This document shows positions 23,459 to 32,823 of a stretch of 64,000 bases of DNA, piece after piece. Below the pieces are notes generated by a model. The model was not told where the DNA came from. It ran no database searches and saw only the letters and a list, made by a program, of their open reading frames with translations. The stretch covers positions 24,625,946-24,689,945 of the forward strand of contig NC_079148.1 in NCBI RefSeq assembly GCF_945859685.1, read 5' to 3'. The position numbers and the translations under genes were made by a program. This DNA is from Eupeodes corollae (taxonomy: Eukaryota; Arthropoda; Insecta; Diptera; Syrphidae). The stretch's first letter is position 1. Each line of letters starts with the position of its first letter.

Positions 23459-24415
23459 ATGCAGCCAATTCTTATTGTCCAAGGCGGAGCAGGAGACATA
23501 ACAGACAGTCGAGTGCCTGGAAAATTGACTGGCATTAAGAACTCCATTCGTATTGGAATCAAAATTCTTGAGAATGGTGGCTCTGCATTGGATGCCGTAG
23601 AACAAGCGGTTCGTAGTATGGAACTCGATGAAAACTTCAATACCGGTTACGGAGCTTGCCTAAATACTGATGGTGTGGCCGAAGTGGAAGCTAGCATTAT
23701 GGAAGGTAAAAACCTGAAAGCTGGATGTGTAACTCTCTTGCATGACATAATGCATCCGATTTCGGTGGCACGAAAAGTCATGGAGAAAACCAATCATACG
23801 TTTATTGGCGGAGAACAGGCTATGAATTTTGCTCGTTCTCAAAACTTTGAAGTATTGCCTCAGGGCTCGCTGGTCACAGAAAATGCAAAGTTAGCATTAG
23901 AAGAATTTAAAGAAAGCCAAGCAAAAGGTCTCGATACGATTTTCTCTCCAACTGAGTTAGATAAAAAGTCTGTAGGAGAATTGGGAGAGACAGTTGGTGC
24001 AGTTGCTATTGATGTTAATGGAAATATTGCAGTGGCAACATCAACCGGTGGAATCACAGGAAAAATACCCGGTCGAATTGGAGATACTCCAATTTTGGGC
24101 TGTGGAACTTATGCTGATAATGAAATCGGTGGTGTATCCACTACAGGTCATGGTGAAACTATTATGCGTTATAATCTAGCCCAGCGCATCTTACAGGGTA
24201 TAGCTCTTAAAGGAGTGAGTTCCCAAAAGGCAACAGAAGATACTATTAAGGAAATGACTCAAAGACTGATCGGAACGGCAGGAGCCATTACAATTGACAA
24301 GAAAGGAGATGTTGGAATTTATTTCTCTTCAAAAAGAATGGCCTGGGCATATACGCAAGGAAATCAATTGATTTATGGCATTAATCCTGGTGAAATCTTG
24401 AAGGAAGATTTGTAG
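23459..24415 (+). CDS. isoaspartyl peptidase/L-asparaginase (ASRGL1 type), paralogue 1
   Basis: A 318-residue single-exon gene. The family (N-terminal nucleophile, plant-type asparaginases) removes beta-aspartyl linkages and hydrolyses asparagine after cutting itself into two chains. The proposed nucleophile is T178 in GETVGAVAID. Downstream landmarks are TSTGGITGK, GRIGDTPILG (R206, D209) and STTGHGE (T229, G230). The length matches the family. The oxyanion-loop motif near the N-terminus, normally HGGxG, reads QGGAG (Q8) here, whereas paralogue 2 has His. The residue before the nucleophile is Glu in both copies. No signal peptide is seen, so it is probably cytosolic. The stop is followed within 9 bp by AATAAA (24424-24429), and a piggyBac element begins 46 bp after the stop. 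Confidence 0.93.
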   Translation: MQPILIVQGGAGDITDSRVPGKLTGIKNSIRIGIKILENGGSALDAVEQAVRSMELDENFNTGYGACLNTDGVAEVEASIMEGKNLKAGCVTLLHDIMHPISVARKVMEKTNHTFIGGEQAMNFARSQNFEVLPQGSLVTENAKLALEEFKESQAKGLDTIFSPTELDKKSVGELGETVGAVAIDVNGNIAVATSTGGITGKIPGRIGDTPILGCGTYADNEIGGVSTTGHGETIMRYNLAQRILQGIALKGVSSQKATEDTIKEMTQRLIGTAGAITIDKKGDVGIYFSSKRMAWAYTQGNQLIYGINPGEILKEDL

Positions 24416-24423
24416 ATATTTTT

Positions 24424-24429
24424 AATAAA
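24424..24429 (+). terminator. poly(A) signal of asparaginase gene 1
   Basis: AATAAA just after the stop codon, upstream of the piggyBac insertion at 24461, so the 3' end could still form inside host sequence or run into the element. Confidence 0.5.
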
Positions 24430-24460
24430 CATTTTTGTATACATTTGATTTTTCGTCTTT

Positions 24461-27149
24461 TTAACCCTAGTTTACATCCTGGGGTGTGATACACCCCAGA
24501 CGACTTTTAAATGCTTGTAACTTTTTTGAAAATCAGTTTTTCGACTTGGGATAAAAAATCAGTGAACAAAATTCTTTTTTCTGAATAAATTTCTTCTTTA
24601 TTTAATCAAAGAGCTTCAACTTGATTTTTTGGAAATTTCGTGTGAAAAAAGGTCGTCCACACTTGCCTGGGGTGTTTTACACCCCAATGATCAAAATGTA
24701 AAATAAATCAATTTTTTAATGTTTATTTTATTTTTCATGAATTAATAATAATTATATTCTATTTTTATATTATATATATATATATATTATATTATTATTC
24801 TGGTATAGATGGAAGTTCTGGCAGACATTTAGTACAAACTGTGTTGATGTGGCGATGACAAATGTGTTTTTCACAAACATCACAAGTTGACCTCGATTTC
24901 CTGTCGTCTGCTCTCGGACAAAGATGGCATCTGGCCTGAAAATAAAAAAGCTTTTTAGAAACATTTTGTTTTTTTTTTACAATAATCAATACCTGTTTTC
25001 GTGGAAGCTTCTCGTCAACTGAACGAAAAACCTGCAACTGTCTTCCCATAGCGCGGAGAGCATCAAGACTAACTTTGGATAACCTTTTTTCCATTGAAGG
25101 ATGCGAACGATTGTCTAACTCCTTTTCCATTAGTTCTTGTGCAAGTTGGATAAGCTTTTCGTTTCTAAATACCTTTATATTTTTTGAAGGAGGGTTAAAA
25201 TGGCGAAAAATAATAACTGTGGTTAAAGCTGAAACATCCAACAAATCGTAAAAAACAACCATGGGCCACCGATTGGTTTGACGAGAACATGAGTATATAG
25301 ATACCATTTGGTCAAACACGTCGACTCCTCCTTTTGTTCTGTTATAGTCCAATATCATGAGAGGTTTATTTTGAGGTCCGAAAACTGCCTTTTCAACAAT
25401 GTGCTGTGTTGAAAGCAGCACAACTTGTTTCCTGGGTTTTGGAACATATGAAACCAATGCCATTTTCTCCGAAAATCCAAAAAGTGAAGAATAAAGTGGA
25501 CGGTATTGTTTTTTGTTGTTTATTTTGATTGGTATATCATACTCATTTAGGAGTTCCTTGACAACAAATGGTTTGGGAATGTCGCGTTTGTTTTTGCGAA
25601 TAGTCCCAAGAAGAGTAATTTTTTTGTCCAATAACTTTAGTGCCAAATTTACAGAAGTAAAAAAGTTATCCACTGTAAGATTCCTTCCGGTGTGAAAATA
25701 TCTCGGCATCAATGACATCACAACATCGTATCCACGGCCAAGGCCTACACTTTGATCACTACTGCCAGTGTATATTGAAAGTTGCAATGGATATCCAGTT
25801 GAACTCTCATTGAGCCACCAAAACTTGATACCATATTTAGCAGGTTTGCTTGGCATATGTTGACGAAACTTACAGCGCCCACGAAAGGCTTTCAATTGCT
25901 CGTCAATGGTTAGATTTTCGGATGGAATGTAATTTGATGTCAAGGTTTGATTCAATTCTTTCAAAAGGAATTCAACGGGCTGAAGAATGTTTTTTTTTGC
26001 GGCTGATTGTCCTCGACGGCCAATTGAATCATCGAATCGCAAAAATAAATTCAACTCCTCAAAGCGTGTAAATGACATCACAGCGCGAAGAATTGTATGG
26101 CCATGTATTGGATCCCAAAGTGTACGCAGACGGCGGTGACCATCTTTCATTGCTCCAATGTAAAGCAAAACCCCAAAGTATGCCTGCAGTTCATTCATAT
26201 TTAAAGGCTTCCTAAAACGTTGCTTTGTTCGCTTTGCATTTAATTTTTCGTAGATATCATTGGCCTTTTCGTTTGTCCGTTTTATGATTTCGTTTCTCAT
26301 ATCCAGGTTAAAAATTCGATTAAAAATTTGGATAAGAGACGAGTTTTTCAAATTAATCGTAGGTCCAACAGTTCCACCAGTCTTGAAAACATTGCTTCCT
26401 TGAACACGAGACAGAGCTGCTGTCTCCGGATCTTTCATCCATTTTCGACCATTATGAGCAAGAAAACATACGTCATTTGAAACTGGAGTCGTTGATTCTT
26501 GATCAATATCACTTTCAACTTCATCAGGTTCAGGCAAACTTTCAATTGGTCCCAACATCTCTGCCGAAGTTTCATCGATGTCCTCATAATCCGCTAAGGA
26601 ATAAATTTATTCAAAGAACGATTTATACAGAATGTTAAAAGAAAATAAATACAATCGAATTCAACATTTGGCAAAAAATCTGGATCATTTTGTTCGTCAT
26701 CTCCGCCAGCATAAAATGGATCAGTCTCGCCTTCTTCATCTGATTCCAAGTCTAGCATTGCTCTCAACGCTATTGCCCTTTCTTCTTCATCACCTTTATT
26801 ATATTTTTTCAATAATTCATCTAAATTAGACACTAAAACAAATTAGGTATACATTTACAAAGTTCTTTAACTTTTAACATTTGTGTTATAAAACAATACT
26901 TTCATACTTACTTTTTGATAAATTCCAAAGTTTTTTGCACTTCTCTACAAAATCGCTTTAACTTTTGCAGAACAATACACGTGTTCATAAACAGTAACAA
27001 TTATTCCATTGCCAACTCGATTGGAAAAAAACGTAAACAAGGCAACAGAACACTAATTTAAACAATTCGATGCGCTTGAAACTGTTGGGGTGTAACACAC
27101 CCCAGGCAAGAAAAGTAGTAAGTTTTTTGGGGCTGTAAACTAGGGTTAA
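24461..27149 (-). mobile_element. complete piggyBac element, 2.69 kb
   Basis: TTAA occurs at both edges (24461-24464 and 27146-27149), the piggyBac target. Directly inside, both ends read CCCTAGTTTACA on their own strands. Sub-terminal inverted repeats CTTGCCTGGGGTGTNTTAC followed by ACCCCAA lie about 200 bp from the left end (24662-24687) and about 40 bp from the right end (27084-27109). This asymmetric layout is characteristic of the superfamily. A third copy of the palindromic core lies at 24479-24499. The transposase inside is open in all exons. The right TTAA abuts the (TTTA)n tail of a SINE. Confidence 0.96.
24795..26833 (-). CDS. piggyBac transposase, three exons, 640 aa
   Basis: Exons run 26833-26653, 26593-24993 and 24935-24795; the introns are 59 bp and 57 bp, both GT-AG. 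The summed coding length is 1923 nt with no stop. The acidic N-terminus begins MSNLDELLKKYNKGDEEERA. The DDE_Tnp_1_7 core follows: LTIDEQL (D291), LTVDNFF (D369) and KGGVDVFDQM (D485/D488), matching the piggyBac D-D-D layout. Removing the second intron (19 in-frame codons, stop-free) brings LPRKQ next to ARCHLCP and restores the C-terminal Cys/His zinc-binding domain (CHLC, CDVC, CHRH, CTKC). I chose the ATG at 26833 because the first joint gives an in-frame D-S-D-Y-E-D. This is likely a functional or very recently functional enzyme. Confidence 0.93.
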
Positions 27150-27356
27150 TAAATAAATAAATCAATTAGGTGGCGCAGCAGTCGGCAAAGAACCAGGGCC
27201 TAGTGACTTACAACTCTCAACCATTCCTATGTGCGAGTAATTGCAGTAATACAGGGGACCTACAGTTTATATGCCGAATGCGAACGGTTAGTTTGAGAAA
27301 GCAATTTTCATGACAAGAATTACTATAGGAGAATTTATCAGTTCCTCGCAAGATCC
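27150..27356 (-). repeat. tRNA-derived SINE, 3' part
   Basis: On the minus strand this matches the body and tail of the SINE at 28150-28467: CTTGCGAGGAA, GTAATTCTTGTCATGAAAA, CCGTTCGCATTCGGCA, TAGGTCCC, GAATGGTTGAGAGTTGTAAG and TCACTAGGCCCTGGTTC, ending GCGCCACC plus a (TTTA)n tail. The tRNA-like head is absent, so the copy is 5'-truncated or diverged. Its tail touches the right TTAA of the piggyBac element. Confidence 0.8.
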
Positions 27357-27410
27357 ATCCATTCTCTGTCATTCTGTATTGCCGCGTTTGAATAAAAAAA
27401 AAACAACAAG

Positions 27411-27830
27411 TTGACTGTATTTTTACTGACTTTAGCAAAGCATTTGACAAACTTAACCATTGTATTCTTTTAAGAAAACTACAACACAATGGGTCTTAAA
27501 AAGAGAGTTGTTTTATGGATATTTTCATATCTCTCACAGGTTATATAATGTTTTTAAGGGTGAACGTTCTAAATATGAAACTGTAAACTCGGGTGTACAT
27601 CAGGGTAGTAACCTTGGTCCGATATTATTTTTACTTTTTATTAAAAATCTTCCATCCGTCCTTGTTAATTCTATGTCTCTTATACATACAAACATAGCCG
27701 ATGATTTACAAACATTTTGTACAATTAACTTTGTTGAAGACTTATCTTTTACAAAAAGACCCTCAAAGTTTCTGGAAATGGTGCAACAATAATGATTTAG
27801 TTTTAAATATTGACTAGTCTAAAACAGGTT
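27411..27830 (+). pseudogene. non-LTR (Jockey-like) reverse transcriptase fragment
   Basis: The reading starts around FTDFSKAFDKLNHCILLRKL (motif A), continues in a second frame with VNSGVHQGSNLGPILFLLF (motif B) and IADDLQTFC (motif C, normally YADD), and then shifts again. Stops and frameshifts make it inactive, and both the 5' and 3' parts of the element are missing. It probably belongs to the same LINE family as the fragment at 48415-48900, which has the next part of the protein (WCNNNRLVV against WCNNNDLVL here). Confidence 0.8.
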
Positions 27831-28136
27831 CAGACAATATAAGGGACTTCATTTGCAGTCAAGTTCATTCTTTAAACATAAATTTTGACCAAGGCAGCTA
27901 GTTAGTTTTTCAAGTGTCATGAATTTCAAATTGAGAACTTTACTTCGCAAACCTTTACAACAAGTTCATAGTACAAGAACTACCAAACACATTATTGTAT
28001 AAAAAACGCTCCTTAGACAAGCTACAAGTCGATTACGATTTGTCTTTTGTATTGTAAACAAATTATACTTATTTCTTTTTTAAATTAATTAACATTAAAT
28101 CGAATTGTGCAAAAAATAAATAAATTATAGAGTAGT

Positions 28137-28480
28137 AAAGCTCAGCTTTAGTACCCGTGGCCTGATGGTTAGTGCGTTGGACTGTCATGCAAGGGGTCTA
28201 GGGTTCACCCTGCCTGTATCACCTTAATTAAAAAAAAAATAATTTTCGCGGGTACTGCTTCTTGCGAGGAATTGACAAATCCTTCAAGAGTAATTCTTGT
28301 CATGAAAAAATGCTTTCTTAAAATAGCCGTTCGGATTCGGCATAAATTGTAGGTCCCTTCCATTCCTGACAACAGTACTCGCACACAGGAATGGTTGAGA
28401 GTTGTAAGTCACTAGGCCCTGGTTCACAACGGACTGTTGCGCCACCCCATTTGATTTTTTTGATTTGAAAGCTCAGCTTT
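28137..28480. other. 13-bp target-site duplication flanking the SINE
   Basis: AAAGCTCAGCTTT occurs at 28137-28149 and again at 28468-28480, exactly bracketing the SINE. The uninterrupted MITE copy 2 has a single related site (AAGGTTCAGCTTT near 29989-30001), which confirms target duplication on SINE insertion. Confidence 0.92.
28150..28467 (+). mobile_element. complete tRNA-derived SINE, 318 bp
   Basis: The head resembles a tRNA gene, with a box A-like TGGCCTGATGG (28158-28168) and a box B-like GGTTCACCC (28202-28210) for RNA polymerase III. The body contains CTTGCGAGGAATTG and GTCATGAAAAAATGC. The tail, GGCCCTGGTTCACAACGG followed by ACTGTTGCGCCACC, resembles the RTE-like LINE 3' end. The element ends in a T-rich simple tail. 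It has perfect 13-bp target duplications and is nested inside MITE copy 1. Other copies: 27150-27356 (-), 55224-55512 (-) and a fragment at 22922-23020. Confidence 0.9.
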
Positions 28481-28728
28481 CACTTAAATGAAAGAACATG
28501 ATCAGTTGTCATTTTGAAATAAGTCGACTTGACTTGATAGTTAGGGAGATTTTACTTGACTTACTTTCCAGACAACTTCCAAGCATTTTTTTGGCAGCTG
28601 GCCAATCAGATACTAGAAAATTGCCTAACTTTCAAGTCTCTTATGTCGCCTGAACCTGCCCAATTTTTTGGCAGCTGGCCAATCAAATTGCCTAACTTTC
28701 AAGTCCCTTATGTGCTCTGAACTTGCCC

Positions 28729-29684
28729 ATTGTCTCTTCGTGCTTTGTTGTCAAGCATGGACACCTTTTTCGCTTTATGTGGGCACACACATTTTCTATT
28801 ATGTTTAAGTCGGGGCTTAGTCAATCTAGTGTATTTACACCCACTTCCTTTAGAAAATTAGTTATCATCTTGGCTTTGTGACAAAGTGCGTTGTCTTGCT
28901 GCAAAACGACTGTCTTATCAATTTATCACCAGAACTAAAAGCGTGGTTATTTAAAATATTCAAATATTGTTGTTTGTTCATCATACCATCGATTGCTACC
29001 AAGTCTCCGGTGCTATGAAAGCAAACACATCCCCAAAACATGACGGTACCACAAGCACAACCATGAGGTACTCGTTTACACACAGGTGCTACTTTGCTTC
29101 GCATTTTTCTAGGGATTCTGCAAAAAGTTTTCTTTTTTGATCCGTGGTACTCAAAACAGCAATACTTGTTCCCAAAATGATGAAGGCTTGTGTAAAAATT
29201 CTTTGGCAAACTGCATGCGTTTAAGCTTATTTTTTTTTGTTATATTTGGGGTATAGTTCTGGCTATGTATAAGTAGCAAAGTCAGCATCCTTCAGACGAT
29301 TTCTTACAGTTTTTTCTGAAATTTCAATTTCATACTCTTTTTATCTCAATTGCTGCAGATTTTGGGGTGTTCAGCACATTTTCTTTAAACTTTCTGTCTA
29401 TTAATCGGTCCACTTTGGACTTGGAAGTCTTGTGTGGTCGCCCTGAACGTGGAACATTTAGCGTGGATTTATTTTTTGTCTGCTTATTTATTTGGTAATA
29501 GACGGTTTGTCGAGGAATTTTATATAGTTTGCTTAACTTTTCCACCGAACTACCCGCATAATACCTGGTCACCATCTCAATTCGTAAATATTTTCTAACT
29601 TCCGACGTTTTACCCATTATTATCAACTAATTGTTTGTACCTAAATATCTTCGAAGCTAATACATTTTATTAAAAAGAGACAAT
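28729..29684 (-). mobile_element. Tc1-like transposon fossil
   Basis: ATTGTCTCTT at 28729-28738 is inverted at 29675-29684 (AAGAGACAAT), just outside a broken Tc1-like transposase. The inverted repeat continues outward into the family M MITE ends (CTGAACTTGCCCATTG against CTGAACCTGCTCATTG), so the exact border between the Tc1-like element and the MITEs is unclear. Confidence 0.65.
28865..29626 (-). pseudogene. Tc1-like transposase, broken
   Basis: The N-terminal part (29626-29330) has a paired-type helix-turn-helix: MGKTSEVRKYLRIEMV, IPRQTVYYQINKQ and the GRPHKTSKSKVDR linker. The second part (29209-28865) has GTVMFWGCVCFHSTGDLVAI, YLNILNNHAF and a decayed catalytic stretch. The two are separated by stops and a frameshift near 29210-29330, and the last catalytic residue region is lost. 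This is clearly inactive. Confidence 0.8.
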
Positions 29685-30201
29685 GAGCAGGTTCAGACAA
29701 CATCAGGGACTTCATTTGTCAAACAACTATGTAGTTTGTTTTCAACTGTCATAATCTTCAAACTTGGAACTTTACTTCACTAACCTCTACCTTTATTTCA
29801 TTGTACAAAAACTATCAAAAACATTATTGTCTACAAAACACTCCTTAGGCAAGCTACAAATCCATCACGATTTGTATTTTGTATTTTAGAGAAATATTAC
29901 TTATTTCTCTTCCAATTTGACAAGGAACCCTTTTACACAAAAGATTAAATAGAATTGTGCAAAAAATAAATAATTCATGGAGTAATAAGGTTCAGCTTTC
30001 AGTCGACAAACATCATCAATTGTCATTTTGACATATGTTCACTTGACTTTCTAGTTATGGAGATTTTTCTTGGCTAACTTTCCAGTCAACTTTCCAATAA
30101 AGTCGCCTTAATTGGAAGGCAATTTTTTGGCAGCTGGCCAATCAGATGCTAGAAAATTGCCCAACTTTCAAGTCACTTATGTCGCCTGAACCTGCCCAAT
30201 A
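29685..30201. mobile_element. MITE family M, copy 2 (uninterrupted, about 515 bp)
   Basis: The left end is GAGCAGGTTCAGACAACATC and the right end GTCGCCTGAACCTGCCCAAT, inverted to each other. Sub-terminal TTGGCAGCTGGCCAATCAG lies near the right end. Interior homology with copy 1 shows the empty site for the SINE. It is non-coding. Confidence 0.8.
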
Positions 30202-30811
30202 TAAAAAGTAAATCTCAACTCTGATAGCACGCGGCACGAAAGAAACTGCAAAGATTACTATGTCAAAATACTTTTTCCAGTTAGTTATGGCCAAAAATAC
30301 TCCATTTACCAAGATCGGAATCTTTCGTACGTTCCACCATTGAATAATTACAAATAGAAGGGACACCGGGCAAATCCTGCTCTAGATGGCGACACTATTT
30401 GCTCAAAAGTCGCTAGTATCGCACGGCTAATTATTGAAACATTTTATCGGTCTATCAAATACAACACCTAATTCTACATGCATGAGAAAAATAAAATATA
30501 TTTGGATTTTACCGTTACATTTCTCACTTTACCATGTCAAGTGGTCTAGCACTAACTTCACAAATAGTATTGTCAAAATATTATTATCATTAATATTTAT
30601 GTTTCCACGAAGTTTTATTTATAATTGTTAAGCTGGGATTTTTGAGGATGTCATATACGGGAATATTTTTGAAATTTTTTTAAATAATGGGCTGCGTCAA
30701 CAGACAATGTACCAAAATATGTTTTAGATCAAGGCGGGTGTTGCAAGTGGGGTTGGTGGGACGAAGTAGTGTGTCCAAGTTGGTTATTTTTTGTTTCGAA
30801 CAGTTAGTAGG
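30202..30811. other. intergenic, nothing recognised
   Basis: No coding or repeat feature that I can support. Confidence 0.35.
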
Positions 30812-31080
30812 TTACATCGGGGCAGATTTAAAGGGGTTTATATCCTTGTAGTGCTGCTGATATAGGCTCCAGTCTTGACTATTTTTTGCAGATGATATCT
30901 TTCCGGTATGTTTAAGGAGATCGGATTTGGTGAAAATGTTGAAGGTGAGTACAGGTGAGTTTTTGGCTGAGTTCACTGCGCTGTCGGCATATTCCTTTCC
31001 GAGTATTCCAACATGGCCAGAACAATAAGGCTTAAATGGAATTGTGCAGGTCGTGTTTTTAGGCTGCAGAAACAAAAATG
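30812..31080 (-). pseudogene. LINE RNase H fragment
   Basis: Minus-strand frame with GHVGILGKEYADSAVNSA, the C-terminal RNase H signature of Jockey/R1/I-type LINEs (GHxGIxGNExAD), followed by a WSLYQQHYKDINPF-type tail. It is a short fragment without the catalytic Asp/Glu region. Confidence 0.65.
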
Positions 31081-31193
31081 GACAAAAATGACAACGAAAT
31101 GAAAACCAGAGAACAAGAGCCCATCAGGAAATAAAAAAATAGAGTGACGATCCATCACAAATAAGTACATATTCATTAAAAAAAAACTAACAA

Positions 31194-32550
31194 TTGTATA
31201 TCTTTAATAATTCAAAACTCACATTTTTTACTCGTATTGTGGCAAGAGTCCTAAGAGATCTAAACACACATAAATCCGCTGGTCCGGATGGTATCCGCGC
31301 TATATTGTTCTGGAGAGGTGTTCTTCAACGCTGGCAAAACCACTGCGTAAGCTTTTTCATCTGTCCTACTCCTCAGGTCTCGTTCCGAGCGAAGGGAAAA
31401 CGGCATTTGTCCAGCATATTCCCAAAAAAGGTGAATCTTCCTCACCCTCTAATTATCGACCGATTGCACTTACGTTCCATGTTACCAAGGTCATGGAAAC
31501 GCTGATTAATTATCAGCTAAAGAAATATCTTGAAGATCGAAAGCTTGTTAATGACCGGCAATACGGCTTTCGTAGCAATAGGTCCACTGGTTATCTCATG
31601 GTTCATCTCACCGAACAGTGGAGCAAATCTTTATATCGTTTTGGAGAAAGTAAGATTATTGCACTTGATATTTCAAAAGCATTTGATAGCGTTTGGCATC
31701 AGGCTCTCTTATCGAAAATGCGTGCTTTCGGTTTTCATGAATCCCTGTTTCATTGGATTAGTAATTACCTCTCTGATCGTTCAATACAAGTGGTATTGGA
31801 TGGATTCAAGTCTCAAAACCATAAAATAAATGCTGGTGTGCCCCAGGGCTCTGTTCTATCTCCAACACTGTTTCTCATTTTTATTAATGGTCTCCTGTCT
31901 GCAACTTCTAATCCAATACATTGTTTCGCTGACGATAGTACCCTTAGCTTTTCATATTTGTTTTCAGATTCACAACCCTCTTCTTCGGATGTGGAACTGC
32001 AACGACAAAATATGATAAGCTCATTAAATTCCGACCTAAACAGCATTGTTCAATGGGGATTAAACAACAGCGTGGAATTTAATTATTCGAAAACCCAATG
32101 CTGTCTTGTATCTTTAAAGCGAGATTTACCCGCGATGTCGCCAAAAATGCCGCAAGGTGCTTGGGTTTCCTTAGGCGAAGCAAGAAATATTTCACCCCCT
32201 CTGATCTGGCTGTTATCTACAAGACTTACATATGTACGTCTAAAGCTTGAGTATAACTCCCATCTCTGGGCTGGTGCTCCTGCAACTTACTTAAGCTTCT
32301 TGGATAGTATTGAACGTGGAGCATTTAAAATGATAGATGATAATATCATCATAAGTTCATTAATTTCGCTTGAATATCGTCATAAGGTCTTTTGTCTGAC
32401 CCTTTTTTACCGTTATTTTAACGGCTTATGCTCTAGTGGAATAGCCAGTTGCATGGGAAGAACAAAACAACAACACACATTTTCGGAAGACTTTTCTTGG
32501 GAAATGTAAACAAAATTAAAATTATCAGGACGCCCTACGCCCAACTAGTG
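31194..32550 (+). pseudogene. non-LTR LINE reverse transcriptase, large fragment
   Basis: The frame opens with LRDLNTHKSAGPDGI (31250-31300), shifts near 31310, and continues from 31493 to 32509 with RQYGFRSNRSTG, IALDISKAFDSVWH (motif A), NAGVPQGSVLSPTLF (motif B) and IHCFADDSTL (motif C). After about residue 200 of that frame the alignment to the family breaks near 32140-32220, which I read as an internal deletion, followed by LEYNSHLWAGAP and a C-terminal piece. The endonuclease part is absent. The clade is uncertain (Jockey, CR1 or L2 type). Confidence 0.82.
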
Positions 32551-32759
32551 CGTGACACTTTAAAACCATACAGAAATCAATGCAATTGTGGTTTTATATA
32601 ATTATTATCAATTCAATAGGCAATGAAAGTGGCTAGCGACCACATAACTTGAATGTATGAGTTTTAGAACAGATAACAAAATAATTATACGTAAAATGTA
32701 CTTTTTGTTCACACATTAAAAACACTTTCTCACTGATAAACCTTAATCACAAAATTCAA

Positions 32760-32767
32760 TATAAATA
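32760..32767 (+). promoter_or_regulatory. TATA box of asparaginase gene 2
   Basis: TATAAATA lies 57 bp upstream of the ATG at 32824. An initiator-like GTGTCAATTT lies about 30 bp downstream, the normal spacing, implying a short 5' leader of about 30 nt. Confidence 0.6.
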
Positions 32768-32823
32768 TTTATAGCAAACTCTATTTAGTGTCAATTTAGT
32801 TGTAGACTGTTGTTTTCCTTAAA

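Larger units (their letters stand above)
27825..28735. mobile_element. MITE family M, copy 1 (interrupted by a SINE)
   Basis: The left end is CAGGTTCAGACAATATAAGG and the right ends are GCCTGAACCTGCCCA (about 28657) and CTGAACTTGCCCA (about 28729), inverted relative to the left. The right terminal 75 bp, containing TTGGCAGCTGGCCAATC, is duplicated in tandem (about 28583-28658 and 28659-28730). Interior sequence (CTCCTTAGACAAGCTACAAG, GAATTGTGCAAAAAATAAAT) is shared with copy 2 at 29685-30201. The SINE at 28150-28467 splits it. Confidence 0.75.

Noticed and set aside
28151..28225. A functional tRNA gene
   Set aside because: Boxes A and B are present, but the sequence does not fold into a convincing cloverleaf, and the unit continues into a SINE body with target duplications.
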